Source of the DNA: Acidimicrobiaceae bacterium
Lineage (GTDB): Bacteria > Actinomycetota > Acidimicrobiia > Acidimicrobiales > Poriferisodalaceae
Length of the DNA: 56,946 nt
NCBI GenBank assembly: GCA_905182565.1
Contig: CAJJCB010000011.1
Coordinates: forward strand, 1-56,946
Direction of reading: 5' to 3'
A program made the position numbers and the translations under genes. The stretch's first letter is position 1. Every line of letters starts with the position of its first letter. Below, in pieces: positions 34,321 to 42,630 of the stretch. The notes beneath the pieces were generated by a model. That model searched no databases. It worked only from the letters and a program-made list of their open reading frames with translations, and was not told where the DNA came from.

Positions 34321-35802
34321 ATGCAAACATTTAGCGAAACTTTGGCTAGAGCCGAAAGCATGCATACCGAGAAACTAGCGCTCGTATGCGATGGTAATGA
34401 ACGAAGCTTCCGAGAGTTTTTTGAGCGCTGCCATCGCGTGGGTTCGATTCTTAACGAGCTCGGGGTAGCTGCGGGTGAACGAGTAGCGATTTGGGCTGCG
34501 AACTCCGATATCTATACTGAGCTTTACGCTGCGATTCCTTCTCACGGCCGTTCAATTTTACCTCTAAATACTCGCTGGTCATTTTCTGAGCTGGCGTACG
34601 CCATCGAAGATGGCGGCGCCAAGCTTTTGATCACTGATCGTGACCCAGGATCACTTATCCATAGCGTCGATCACGTGCTGTCGATTGCTGACTATGAGCT
34701 GATGGTTGATCGCGCTGAGCCTTTACCATTTGCAGATGTTAACGAAGACGATTTAGCAGGCCTTTTTTACACAGGCGGCACGACCGGTAAAAGCAAGGGC
34801 GTGATGCTCTCGCATCGAAACATTGTTTCTAATGCTTTGCATAGCCAGTTCACGATGCCTTTAGTAGGACATGATAGGTATCTCCTCGCCGCGCCAATGT
34901 TTCATGCAGCCGGGACTCTTTCGGTTTTGCAATGCCTTTCGCTTGGAGTCACTCAGATTATTTTGCCTGCCTTCAGTCCTGAAGTCTGTCTCGACCTCAT
35001 CGAAAGCGAGTTGTGTACCGCCACAATCTTAGTGCCGACCATGATTGCTGCTATGACAGAAGCACAAACCCTTAACCCAAGATCTCTTAACTCGATGAGA
35101 CTGCTCGCTCATGCGGCGTCACCGATAACCACTGAGGTTCTTAAGCGAGCCTGTGAACAATTCCCGAATGCCGAATTTATTCATGTTTATGGGGCCACTG
35201 AAACGACTGTCGTGACTGCCCTTCGATCTGAACATCTCCTTATAGAAACATCTTTGGGTAAATCTGTGGGCCGCGCCTCACTCGGTGTGTCTGTAATGAT
35301 TGATGGTGAGCCAGGCCAGCCAGGCGAAGTCCTTGTGAAAGGACCAAATGTTACAAGCAGCTATTGGAACAAACCCGAACAAACATCTGAGTCAATCCGG
35401 AACGGCTGGTATCGGACTGGCGACATTGGGTATTTAAACGACGATGGCTATTTGTTTCTTGTTGATCGAGCTAAAGACATGATTATTTCTGGCGGTGAAA
35501 ACATTTACTGTTCTGAAGTCGAAGAGATTATCTACCAAAACTCGAAAGTGCTTGAGGCCACAGTTTTTGGTATTCCGCACCCTCATTGGGGTGAACAAGT
35601 TCACGCTACTGTTGTTGCCCGAGATAACTCGCTAACCGAAAATGAACTGATTGATTTCTGTCGGATGTACTTATCGGGCTACAAGCTACCACGATCAGTA
35701 GCTTTCCAAGAAAACGAACTACCAAAGTCAGGACCAGGCAAAGTCCTCAAAAGGGAACTCCGCTCTCCGTACTGGGCTGGCCACGAACGAGCAATTAACT
35801 AG
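34321..35802 (+). CDS. Acyl-CoA synthetase (AMP-binding family)
   Basis: 493 aa from ATG 34321, spaced well from AGGAA; ATG 34315 is a close alternative. The motif Tyr-Thr-Gly-Gly-Thr-Thr-Gly-Lys-Ser-Lys-Gly is at 150-160, followed by Tyr-Gly-Ala-Thr-Glu-Thr, Thr-Gly-Asp-Ile-Gly-Tyr, Asp-Arg-Ala-Lys-Asp-Met-Ile-Ile-Ser-Gly-Gly-Glu-Asn-Ile-Tyr and the catalytic Lys474 in Gly-Pro-Gly-Lys. It activates a fatty or other carboxylic acid as CoA thioester for downstream beta-oxidation; the exact acid is unknown. Confidence 0.92.
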   Translation: MQTFSETLARAESMHTEKLALVCDGNERSFREFFERCHRVGSILNELGVAAGERVAIWAANSDIYTELYAAIPSHGRSILPLNTRWSFSELAYAIEDGGAKLLITDRDPGSLIHSVDHVLSIADYELMVDRAEPLPFADVNEDDLAGLFYTGGTTGKSKGVMLSHRNIVSNALHSQFTMPLVGHDRYLLAAPMFHAAGTLSVLQCLSLGVTQIILPAFSPEVCLDLIESELCTATILVPTMIAAMTEAQTLNPRSLNSMRLLAHAASPITTEVLKRACEQFPNAEFIHVYGATETTVVTALRSEHLLIETSLGKSVGRASLGVSVMIDGEPGQPGEVLVKGPNVTSSYWNKPEQTSESIRNGWYRTGDIGYLNDDGYLFLVDRAKDMIISGGENIYCSEVEEIIYQNSKVLEATVFGIPHPHWGEQVHATVVARDNSLTENELIDFCRMYLSGYKLPRSVAFQENELPKSGPGKVLKRELRSPYWAGHERAIN

Positions 35803-35860
35803 GATCTCCAGCAACCGTCCGGGGCCAGAACCTCTACCCCACTCTCAACAAAAACAACGG

Positions 35861-36736
35861 CTAAGCCGGCGGCGCCAACAGTGGTTCGCGATAAGAATGC
35901 ACTATCAACGGATCTCCAACTTTGATCGTCGCGCCCACAGGTCCGATACGACATGCCATACCAAACACGCCATGACCTTCCATCATGTTACGTACGTTCC
36001 CTTCGAGTTCCGGTGCTTCTTTACACCAACGATGCGCCCGTAAAACCACTGCCGGTTCGCGATGGCGTTCACCAGAGTCTTGATCAATTTGTGGCACCGC
36101 GCATCGTGGCCAAGGAATTTCCCCAGCCAGCTCAGCGTCACCTATAGCCATATCATGCCATGTGTCTTCTATCCAGGGTTCGCCGGCGTCGACGATCACG
36201 TTAGGGCGAAAGCGGTCAATGCTGAACTGTTCCAGGGCACGCTCTTGCAGCCAGTTCAGTGACGCTAGGTTTGTTAGCAGCACTGGAGCGAGGTCTACAA
36301 AAGCTATTGGCTGCTCAAAAAGATCTAAAGAAGATGGGGCCCGGTGATCGGAATCGTCGGTAACTGAGGCAAATCTACATCTCTCGCCGAGAAGCTCCGA
36401 GATCCAGTTCGCAGCTTCTCCTCCCCCATCGACTGCTCTCACAGGCCGTCGTCCCACTAGGTGTTGAACTGAGACTTCAGCTGCTTGTTCTCGACTCAAA
36501 ATTGTTGAGCCGTTACCGTTGGCTGAAAGCAGGACAGTGTCACCATCTAAAGCTGTTTCGACCGTCGCCAAAATTTTGTGTTTACGTTGGGTAACACACT
36601 CACCGTTTTCGTCAACGATCTGCCATTCACGATCATGTTTAAGCCCTGTAGCGATGACATCGGCTTGTTCAACTTCGATCCGACGGCATGACTTCACTGG
36701 ATGAATGTGAATAGCCTCTACTCGTACATCGCTCAT
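35861..36736 (-). CDS. MOSC-domain protein (YcbX-like)
   Basis: About 291 aa from ATG 36736; the frame is open to 36796. It has an N-terminal MOSC-N beta barrel (Ile-His-Ile-His-Pro-Val-Lys-Ser-Cys, His-Asp-Arg-Glu-Trp) and the C-terminal MOSC domain with the sulfur-carrying Cys in Pro-Arg-Cys-Ala-Val-Pro-Gln-Ile-Asp. Such proteins are molybdenum-cofactor sulfurases or reductases that act on N-hydroxylated compounds. It converges on the acyl-CoA synthetase gene. Confidence 0.87.
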   Translation of the reverse strand: MSDVRVEAIHIHPVKSCRRIEVEQADVIATGLKHDREWQIVDENGECVTQRKHKILATVETALDGDTVLLSANGNGSTILSREQAAEVSVQHLVGRRPVRAVDGGGEAANWISELLGERCRFASVTDDSDHRAPSSLDLFEQPIAFVDLAPVLLTNLASLNWLQERALEQFSIDRFRPNVIVDAGEPWIEDTWHDMAIGDAELAGEIPWPRCAVPQIDQDSGERHREPAVVLRAHRWCKEAPELEGNVRNMMEGHGVFGMACRIGPVGATIKVGDPLIVHSYREPLLAPPA

Positions 36737-36902
36737 CAAACTATCGTAGCAACCTTTAACGAATACTTTCAGTACGAGCAGGCCAACCTTAAGCAATTAC
36801 CTCATCCAGAGATAGCAAACCACTTAACTAAATTTTAATTCCCAATCACCGCAGCCCAGTTTTGTGTAATAATTTTCATCAGCAGATTTAGGACTTGGGA
36901 GA

Positions 36903-37460
36903 ATGCCTCTGATGGAGCAGCATCACGAAATCTTTGCCGAACAGAACATGGAGCCGGCAACACCTATCTCTGCGAGCGTTTCGATAGCGGCTAACGCTTC
37001 AGATGTTTGGACAGCAATTAGTGATGCGGGAAACCTAAAAAGATTGCACCCATTTTGTGAAAGAAACGAAGTTGAACGATGGCCGGGTCCTAATGGGAGG
37101 GACCACATCTATTATTACAGCGGAGTGCACTACCAGCGTGACGTACTTAGCTGGCAAGAGGAACAAGGCTACGACTTGATGGTTGGGCCGCTTTCGGGCA
37201 AGATATCTTTCGCCAGGTGGCGGATTGAAGAATCGACTCCAAGCGCATGCACCTTCAGCATCGAGGTCACTTCTTACATCCGTAACAATGTGTCATCTGA
37301 GGACCGTTCCCGTTATGAAACTACAGTAATTAAGGCGGCTATTCCGCCTTACCTTGATGCAGTTGTTCAAGGCGTCGCCTACTTTGTTGAAACCGGCAAC
37401 CCAGTTATCCGCAACCAGTTCGGTGCCCACAAGATCTATTCGCCCGGCCCTCAGAACTAG
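36903..37460 (+). CDS. SRPBCC (polyketide-cyclase/START-like) protein
   Basis: 185 aa. After about 20 polar residues it follows the SRPBCC fold: Ala-Ser-Val-Ser-Ile-Ala-Ala-Asn-Ala-Ser-Asp-Val-Trp strand-helix start, Leu-Lys-Arg-Leu-His-Pro, central strands, and a long C-terminal helix with Val-Val-Gln-Gly-Val-Ala-Tyr-Phe-Val. These proteins bind a hydrophobic ligand in a deep cavity. ATG 36912 (Met4) is better spaced from GGGAG than ATG 36903. Function unknown. Confidence 0.78.
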   Translation: MPLMEQHHEIFAEQNMEPATPISASVSIAANASDVWTAISDAGNLKRLHPFCERNEVERWPGPNGRDHIYYYSGVHYQRDVLSWQEEQGYDLMVGPLSGKISFARWRIEESTPSACTFSIEVTSYIRNNVSSEDRSRYETTVIKAAIPPYLDAVVQGVAYFVETGNPVIRNQFGAHKIYSPGPQN

Positions 37461-37654
37461 CTCTGTTTGGCTTTATTTTTCTCTTGAATACGTCGGCCGG
37501 GCCTGACCGTCTGACCGCCTCGCATAGGGTAGTCTCGGCACCTCCGACTCAAATAGTGACTAGGAGCCAGACACCAAATGATTTTCGCTGCCTGATCTGA
37601 ATTTACTAGCGCAGCAATACTGCCTTTGCCTTTATTCGTGTTGGCTTTACCCAT
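37457..37654 (-). CDS. Doubtful 65-aa basic ORF
   Basis: A minus-strand frame starting Met-Gly-Lys-Ala-Asn-Thr-Asn-Lys-Gly-Lys and ending Arg-Arg-Ile-Gln-Glu-Lys-Asn-Lys-Ala-Lys-Gln-Ser. It is very basic at both ends and overlaps the SRPBCC stop by 4 nt. No ribosome site and no known family, so it may be chance. Confidence 0.25.
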   Translation of the reverse strand: MGKANTNKGKGSIAALVNSDQAAKIIWCLAPSHYLSRRCRDYPMRGGQTVRPGRRIQEKNKAKQS

Positions 37655-37749
37655 GATTAGCGTAACTTGCGATTTTGAGGCGCTATGTTAACTGCAAGGC
37701 CCAACATATCGGGTTGATTTATCGGGGCAGGGGAAGGAGAAAGCATAGG

Positions 37750-40164
37750 GTGCTTTCACCGTATCGAGTTTTAGATCTAACTGATGAGCGCGGCCATTTA
37801 GCTGGGTTGATGTTGGCAATGTTTGGCGCCGAAGTAATAAAAATCGAACCACCCGGCGGGATTCGAACTAGAAACATCGGACCATTTGATGCTTCTGGAG
37901 CCTCTCTAACTCATGCAGCTTATGACAGGGGTAAAAAGTCTGTCGTTATCGACCTAGAAAGCCTCGAAGGAAAAAATCAGCTGCGCGATCTCGTTAAGGA
38001 AGCTGATTGTCTAATCGAGTCGTTGGGGCCTTGCGCACTCGACAAGTTAGGTCTTACTACTGACTCACTCTTAGAAATCAACCCATCGCTCGTTATAGGG
38101 ACTCTCACTGCCTTTGGCCATAGCGGACCGAAGGCTTTTTGGCCTGCAACTGATATCACTCTTATGGCATCTGCTTGCACCATGGCTTTTACTGGTGACG
38201 CTGACCGGTCGCCAGTGCGTGTTGGGGTTCCCCAAGCATTTCATTTTGGTGCTGCTGCTATGGCCGGCGGAGTGATTGCAGGGTTGTATGAAAGGGGGCA
38301 CTCCGGTGTTGGGCAAGTGATTGACGTCTCAGCGCAGCAGGTAATCCCTATTGCTACTCAGGGAGGCGTATTGTCTGAGGCTTGCAACTACTCAACTCCG
38401 GTGCGTTCCGGAGGCGGCGCCTCAGTAGGTCCAATCGATTTACGATTCGTGTACCCGGCCAAAGACGGGTTTGTGTCCATCACCCACGTATTCGGGGAGG
38501 TAATCGGGCAGGTGACCGCAGAGCTGATGCGGTGGTGTCTGGAGGAAGGCTTTACCACGCCGGAGATCGTAGAGTTGGACTGGGTTAATTTTGCGACTCT
38601 CCTTGAATCAGGAGAGGTCAGCATTGCGACTTGGGAACAGGCAAAAACTGATGTTGCTAACTGCACTGCCTCCAAAACTAAGGCCGAGTTGCTGGCTGTG
38701 GCAATGGAGCGAAGAATTCTTATAGCTCCTATTGCTGACCTTAGGGAAGTAGTTAATAGCGCGCAGCTTGCTGCCAGAGGCTATTTCGTTAATCTCGATA
38801 TAGGCGACCAGAAGATTTTAGCGCCTGGCGCTTTTGCCCAAGTCAGCCCAACTCCTTTGAAGCCTTTGCCACAAGTGTCTAAGTTAGGATCAGACACTGA
38901 AGAAATTTTAGCCAATAATCACTATTCGGTTTCAAAAACTCCAACAACAAAAATTAGCAGAAAGCCATTAGATGGTGTGAAAGTTGTTGACTTTACATGG
39001 TCTTTAGCTGGACCATACGCGACCCGAGTGTTAGCGGATCTAGGTGCCACGGTCGTCAAAATCGAGTCCAGCAAGAAGCCAGATGCGGCTCGAGGGTTTC
39101 TACCTATTTGGGACAACATTCCTGGTAGCGAGCAGTCTGCAATGTTTGATAGCGCAAATGCAGGCAAATTGTCGCTTAGTCTCGATTTGAGTAAACCTGA
39201 AGCCATCAGTGTCGTGCATGATCTCGTCGGCTGGGCTGATTTAGTTAGCGAGTCTTTTTCTCCGAAAGTCATGTCAGGCTGGGGTCTAGGCTATGAGCAG
39301 CTTGCAAAGATTAATCCTCGAATGATAATGGTTTCTACTTGTTTAAATGGGCAATACGGGCCTTTAGCAAGTTTCGCAGGTTACGGGAATTTAGGTGCTG
39401 CTCTATCCGGTTTCTATGGATTAGCTGGGTGGCCTGACCGTCCGCCGGCAGGTCCTTTTGGGGCATACACCGACTACACATCTACTCATTTTCTAGTTGC
39501 TACGATCTTGGCTGCATTAGACCAACAGCGCCGAACCGGACTGGGCGCTTACATTGATCTCGCTCAAGCCGAAGCCGCTCAGCATTTTATCTCTCCGGCA
39601 TTGCTTGATATTTCAGCTAATGATCATTTGGTAAGCCGTTCAGGCAATAACGATGATGCAATGGTTCCCCATGGCGGGTTCCGATGCGAAGGTGATGACA
39701 ACTGGATTGCTATAGCCGTGGTTGATGATGATGCTTGGCGAGAACTGTGCAGAGTGATCGAGCGACCAGATCTTGAGGCAATGGCAAAGCTTAAATCATT
39801 GGGTGGTCGCAAAGTAGCTCGTGCCTTAGTTGAAGGCGAACTGACAAAGTGGACTCAAAGCCAAAGTATCGATGACGCAGAATCTAAGTTGATAGCGGCA
39901 GGAATTGCTGCACATCGAGTGCAAAGTAGCGACGAGTGTCTTGCCGATCCGCAGCTGGCTCATCGCGCCGCGTTTTTGTGGGTGGATCACCCGAACCGTC
40001 GCTCGATTATAGAGAACTCGCGCTTTAAGATGTCACACTCAGAGTGCAAGCCGACCACCCGGGCGCCGTTTGTTGGTGAGCATACTTTTAATATTTTAGC
40101 TGACATCTTGAATTATGACGGAGACCGTATTGCCGATCTAGCGGCAGCCGAAGTTCTTGAGTAG
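37750..40164 (+). CDS. Fused double CaiB/BaiF CoA-transferase
   Basis: 804 aa from GTG 37750, which follows AAGGAG; the frame is open to 37675. It holds two family III CoA-transferase domains in tandem, each about 390 aa. The first has Tyr-Arg-Val-Leu-Asp-Leu, Val-Ile-Lys-Ile-Glu-Pro-Pro and Asp135 in Pro-Ala-Thr-Asp-Ile-Thr at the catalytic place. The second restarts with Leu-Asp-Gly-Val-Lys-Val-Val-Asp-Phe-Thr and Val-Val-Lys-Ile-Glu, but reads Phe-Ala-Gly-Tyr-Gly-Asn-Leu where the active Asp should be. So one active and one structural half is likely, making an internal pseudo-dimer. Substrate unknown. Confidence 0.88.
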   Translation: MLSPYRVLDLTDERGHLAGLMLAMFGAEVIKIEPPGGIRTRNIGPFDASGASLTHAAYDRGKKSVVIDLESLEGKNQLRDLVKEADCLIESLGPCALDKLGLTTDSLLEINPSLVIGTLTAFGHSGPKAFWPATDITLMASACTMAFTGDADRSPVRVGVPQAFHFGAAAMAGGVIAGLYERGHSGVGQVIDVSAQQVIPIATQGGVLSEACNYSTPVRSGGGASVGPIDLRFVYPAKDGFVSITHVFGEVIGQVTAELMRWCLEEGFTTPEIVELDWVNFATLLESGEVSIATWEQAKTDVANCTASKTKAELLAVAMERRILIAPIADLREVVNSAQLAARGYFVNLDIGDQKILAPGAFAQVSPTPLKPLPQVSKLGSDTEEILANNHYSVSKTPTTKISRKPLDGVKVVDFTWSLAGPYATRVLADLGATVVKIESSKKPDAARGFLPIWDNIPGSEQSAMFDSANAGKLSLSLDLSKPEAISVVHDLVGWADLVSESFSPKVMSGWGLGYEQLAKINPRMIMVSTCLNGQYGPLASFAGYGNLGAALSGFYGLAGWPDRPPAGPFGAYTDYTSTHFLVATILAALDQQRRTGLGAYIDLAQAEAAQHFISPALLDISANDHLVSRSGNNDDAMVPHGGFRCEGDDNWIAIAVVDDDAWRELCRVIERPDLEAMAKLKSLGGRKVARALVEGELTKWTQSQSIDDAESKLIAAGIAAHRVQSSDECLADPQLAHRAAFLWVDHPNRRSIIENSRFKMSHSECKPTTRAPFVGEHTFNILADILNYDGDRIADLAAAEVLE

Positions 40165-40417
40165 ATGATTAGGCGTGAGCGGATGCTCCCACTCTCTAGA
40201 AGCCGCAAGTTTTTTGAAAAGGCCTTTAATATTTTTGTGGCTGCTTAAAATGCTAATTGAGTCAACCAAGGTCTTGTAAGAACACTTTCCGAGCCGTTAC
40301 GTCAACACAAAATCGTTTCTTTGGCTTCTCTGGTTAACAGTGCAGAGATTATTGTTCACTTTGAAGGAAATACGGCGATTGGCGCACTCTGCTCTCAGTG
40401 CTGTGAGAAGGTGGTGC

Positions 40418-40442
40418 CTGATCGGTATTTCATCCCGATCAG
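40418..40442 (+). promoter_or_regulatory. Stem-loop in the leader of the tiny basic gene
   Basis: CTGATCGG (40418-40425) pairs perfectly with CCGATCAG (40435-40442), loop 9 nt, ending 12 nt before the ATG of the next gene. A second stem of TCTCA-type arms lies just upstream (40392-40409). They could be a terminator of upstream transcription or a control element for the small gene. Confidence 0.45.
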
Positions 40443-40454
40443 AGAGAGGCCAGC

Positions 40455-40559
40455 ATGGCCGGTAAAGACAAAGGTGGCCGGGCTGCTAAAACGCCAGCTG
40501 CTAAAAGCACAAAAGAGAAGCGTCAAGCGAAGAAAGATAAAAAAGCTAGCAAGGCATAG
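40455..40559 (+). CDS. Tiny Lys/Ala-rich basic protein (34 aa)
   Basis: ATG 40455 follows AGAGAGG. The 34-aa product starts Met-Ala-Gly-Lys-Asp-Lys-Gly-Gly-Arg and is otherwise almost only Lys, Ala, Arg and a few Thr/Ser. Very short basic proteins with this Gly-Lys-Asp-Lys-Gly-Gly opening are, as I recall, common in actinobacteria, often with no assigned role; nucleic-acid or ribosome binding is a guess from charge. The gene stands alone. Confidence 0.6.
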   Translation: MAGKDKGGRAAKTPAAKSTKEKRQAKKDKKASKA

Positions 40560-40698
40560 CACTTTAGGGCTTCGTTGTTTAACGGGCTCTGTTGCTTCTT
40601 CAACTAATTTTGAAGTCACGGCTTTCGGCAAACATGCACGCGATCGTTCCTAGGAAATTTTCAAACGTCTAACTAAGCACTTCTGCGCATTCACCGAG

Positions 40699-41223
40699 TT
40701 ACTTTCCAGTAGGTGCTTTCGCTCCCATAATCCAATCTATGACGTCATTTCCATCTCGTGTACCCCAAACTCCTACCTGACCGCGACTGCTATTCGCAGG
40801 TACAGTTTCTACCCGCCGCCATTCAGTTGCTACCACTCTGTGGGCAATTAGCCACTGTCCGTTCCGCTGCTCAAACCGGTCAACATACCGGATTCCGAAA
40901 ACATCATCTTTTCCTTCTTTATCAGAAAACTCTCGGCGATGATAAGCGACTGCATACGTTTCAGCACGAGCGCTGTCTCCTTCGACTTCGACAAGGATAT
41001 TTCCCATAAAGTGCATGGTGGCAGTCCAACGCGGCATGAAGTCTTCGACCATGCTTATGAACTCATCGACGTTACCTTTGAACGCTCCGTGGTCATCGTA
41101 AGCATCAGGGTGATAACAAGACCTCACTAATTCGAAGTCCATTCGGTCTATTCCTCGTGCATAACGATAGACAACATCGGTGATTTCCTGTTTGGCTAAG
41201 AGCGTTTCGATATCCATAAACAT
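40699..41223 (-). CDS. SnoaL/NTF2-like protein
   Basis: 174 aa with the SnoaL_4-type layout: Leu-Leu-Ala-Lys-Gln-Glu-Ile-Thr-Asp-Val-Val-Tyr-Arg-Tyr-Ala-Arg-Gly-Ile-Asp-Arg, then Cys-Tyr-His-Pro-Asp-Ala-Tyr-Asp-Asp-His-Gly, Met-His-Phe-Met-Gly-Asn, and Tyr-Val-Asp-Arg-Phe-Glu. The Tyr, Asp and His set after the first helices often forms the active site in family members acting as dehydratases or isomerases. ATG 41223 or 41217 starts. The substrate is unknown. Confidence 0.83.
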   Translation of the reverse strand: MFMDIETLLAKQEITDVVYRYARGIDRMDFELVRSCYHPDAYDDHGAFKGNVDEFISMVEDFMPRWTATMHFMGNILVEVEGDSARAETYAVAYHRREFSDKEGKDDVFGIRYVDRFEQRNGQWLIAHRVVATEWRRVETVPANSSRGQVGVWGTRDGNDVIDWIMGAKAPTGK

Positions 41224-41326
41224 TTAGTCTTGCCGGATCTTGGTATTGCTGCAACTAGTTTTTGGGTTGCGAGTTTATTGAGGTGTCCAATAAATCCATT
41301 CGCTTTCGATACGGTCTATTAGCGGT

Positions 41327-42538
41327 TTATGCTGTCATCCCAAAAATTTTTTCTGCTTCGCTCGCTACTCCAAGCAGCTTATTGTCGCCCCACATGCTGC
41401 CAGTTAGTTGAACTCCCACCGGAAGACCTAATGGCCCTGTGCCTGTCGGCAGGTGAATAGCCGGAACTCCCAGTGCTGTCCATACTCTGTTAAACACAGA
41501 GTCCCCAGTTGTCTTCATGGGTGGTGCTTCGCTTGAAGCGCTCGGAGTTATCAGCGCATCTAATCCGCTTTCGTGCATGAACTCATAGTGCAGATTCCGG
41601 GCTTTAAGCAAAATTAATTGAGCATCACGATATTTACGATGGTCAACATTGTCACCGTTCAATAACATTTTTTTGAGTAGAGGACTAATCAGATCAGCGT
41701 GGTTGCTTCGTTCCCATGCAAAGATTCGAACGACCTCATAATGCAGCACTGTGTTGGCTGCTTCGAACACTGGAGCCAAATGCGTCAGTGGGTCTAAGTT
41801 AACTATCTCAATTCCTGCATCCGATAGCTGTTGTTCTGCGAGCCTCATGACTTCAGCCATTTCTGGTTTGGCAGCTTCCCATTGATGCGATAGGTAGCGG
41901 CCAATTTTTTTTATTGAAATTGTCTCATCTAGGTTTGTGTCTACAAGCGTCGAAAACATGGTTTTCGAATCGGTTACGTTTTTAGTAAACCAGCCAACAG
42001 TGTCAAAGGAATGAGACAAAGTCGCTACTCCTGCCACCGGCACTAGCTGATAGGTCGGTTTGAATCCAACAACTCCGCAGTAGGCCGCCGGTCGAAGTAC
42101 CGACCCAACGGTCTGAGTGCCGAAAGCTGCACGGACTTGATTGTCTGCAACAGCTGCTGCTGAACCGCTAGAACTTCCACCCGGGGTTCGGTCAGGGTCA
42201 TGAGGGTTAGTTGTTTTGTTTGGCGTGAATAAAGCAAATTCTGTCGTTACTGTTTTCCCCAGCACAACAGCACCCGCTGCACGAGCTCCCGCAACGCACG
42301 CAGCGTCGTTGCTAGTAGAACGATTTGCATATATCGGCGATCCGCGTTCGGTAGGAAGATCAGCCGTGTCGATAACGTCTTTAACGCCAAGGGTCCAACC
42401 GTGAAGACTTCCCGGAGGGGCTTCTTTGACGGCTTCAAGAATTGTTGCATCTTCATGACGTGCGACCCAAGCTTTAACAGCATCGTCACGCTTAGAAATG
42501 CGAGATAGCTGAGTCCGGGCTTCTTCTAACATCGTCAC
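41327..42538 (-). CDS. Amidase (amidase-signature family)
   Basis: 403 aa with the Ser-cisSer-Lys triad: Lys53 in Gly-Val-Lys-Asp-Val, the cis-Ser in Pro-Gly-Gly-Ser-Ser-Ser-Gly-Ser (about 122) and nucleophile Ser146 in Gly-Thr-Gln-Thr-Val-Gly-Ser. It hydrolyses an amide to acid and ammonia. The usual Gly-Thr-Asp-Thr-Gly-Gly-Ser is altered at two places (Asp to Gln, Gly to Val). The C-terminal part is shorter than GatA. It is divergent from a hydantoinase gene 24 nt away, so shared control and a joint amide or ureide pathway are possible. Confidence 0.87.
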   Translation of the reverse strand: MTMLEEARTQLSRISKRDDAVKAWVARHEDATILEAVKEAPPGSLHGWTLGVKDVIDTADLPTERGSPIYANRSTSNDAACVAGARAAGAVVLGKTVTTEFALFTPNKTTNPHDPDRTPGGSSSGSAAAVADNQVRAAFGTQTVGSVLRPAAYCGVVGFKPTYQLVPVAGVATLSHSFDTVGWFTKNVTDSKTMFSTLVDTNLDETISIKKIGRYLSHQWEAAKPEMAEVMRLAEQQLSDAGIEIVNLDPLTHLAPVFEAANTVLHYEVVRIFAWERSNHADLISPLLKKMLLNGDNVDHRKYRDAQLILLKARNLHYEFMHESGLDALITPSASSEAPPMKTTGDSVFNRVWTALGVPAIHLPTGTGPLGLPVGVQLTGSMWGDNKLLGVASEAEKIFGMTA

Positions 42539-42630
42539 CTACTCATTATTGCTCACTTCTTGTGACCATGTTAAGTAATGTTCGTCTTAGCAGTAAACGC
42601 TGTCACCACATCAGAAGGACAGGTCAAAGC

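Noticed and set aside
40165-40248. 27-codon frame directly after the fused CoA-transferase
   Set aside because: No ribosome site, no conservation clue; ordinary spacer.
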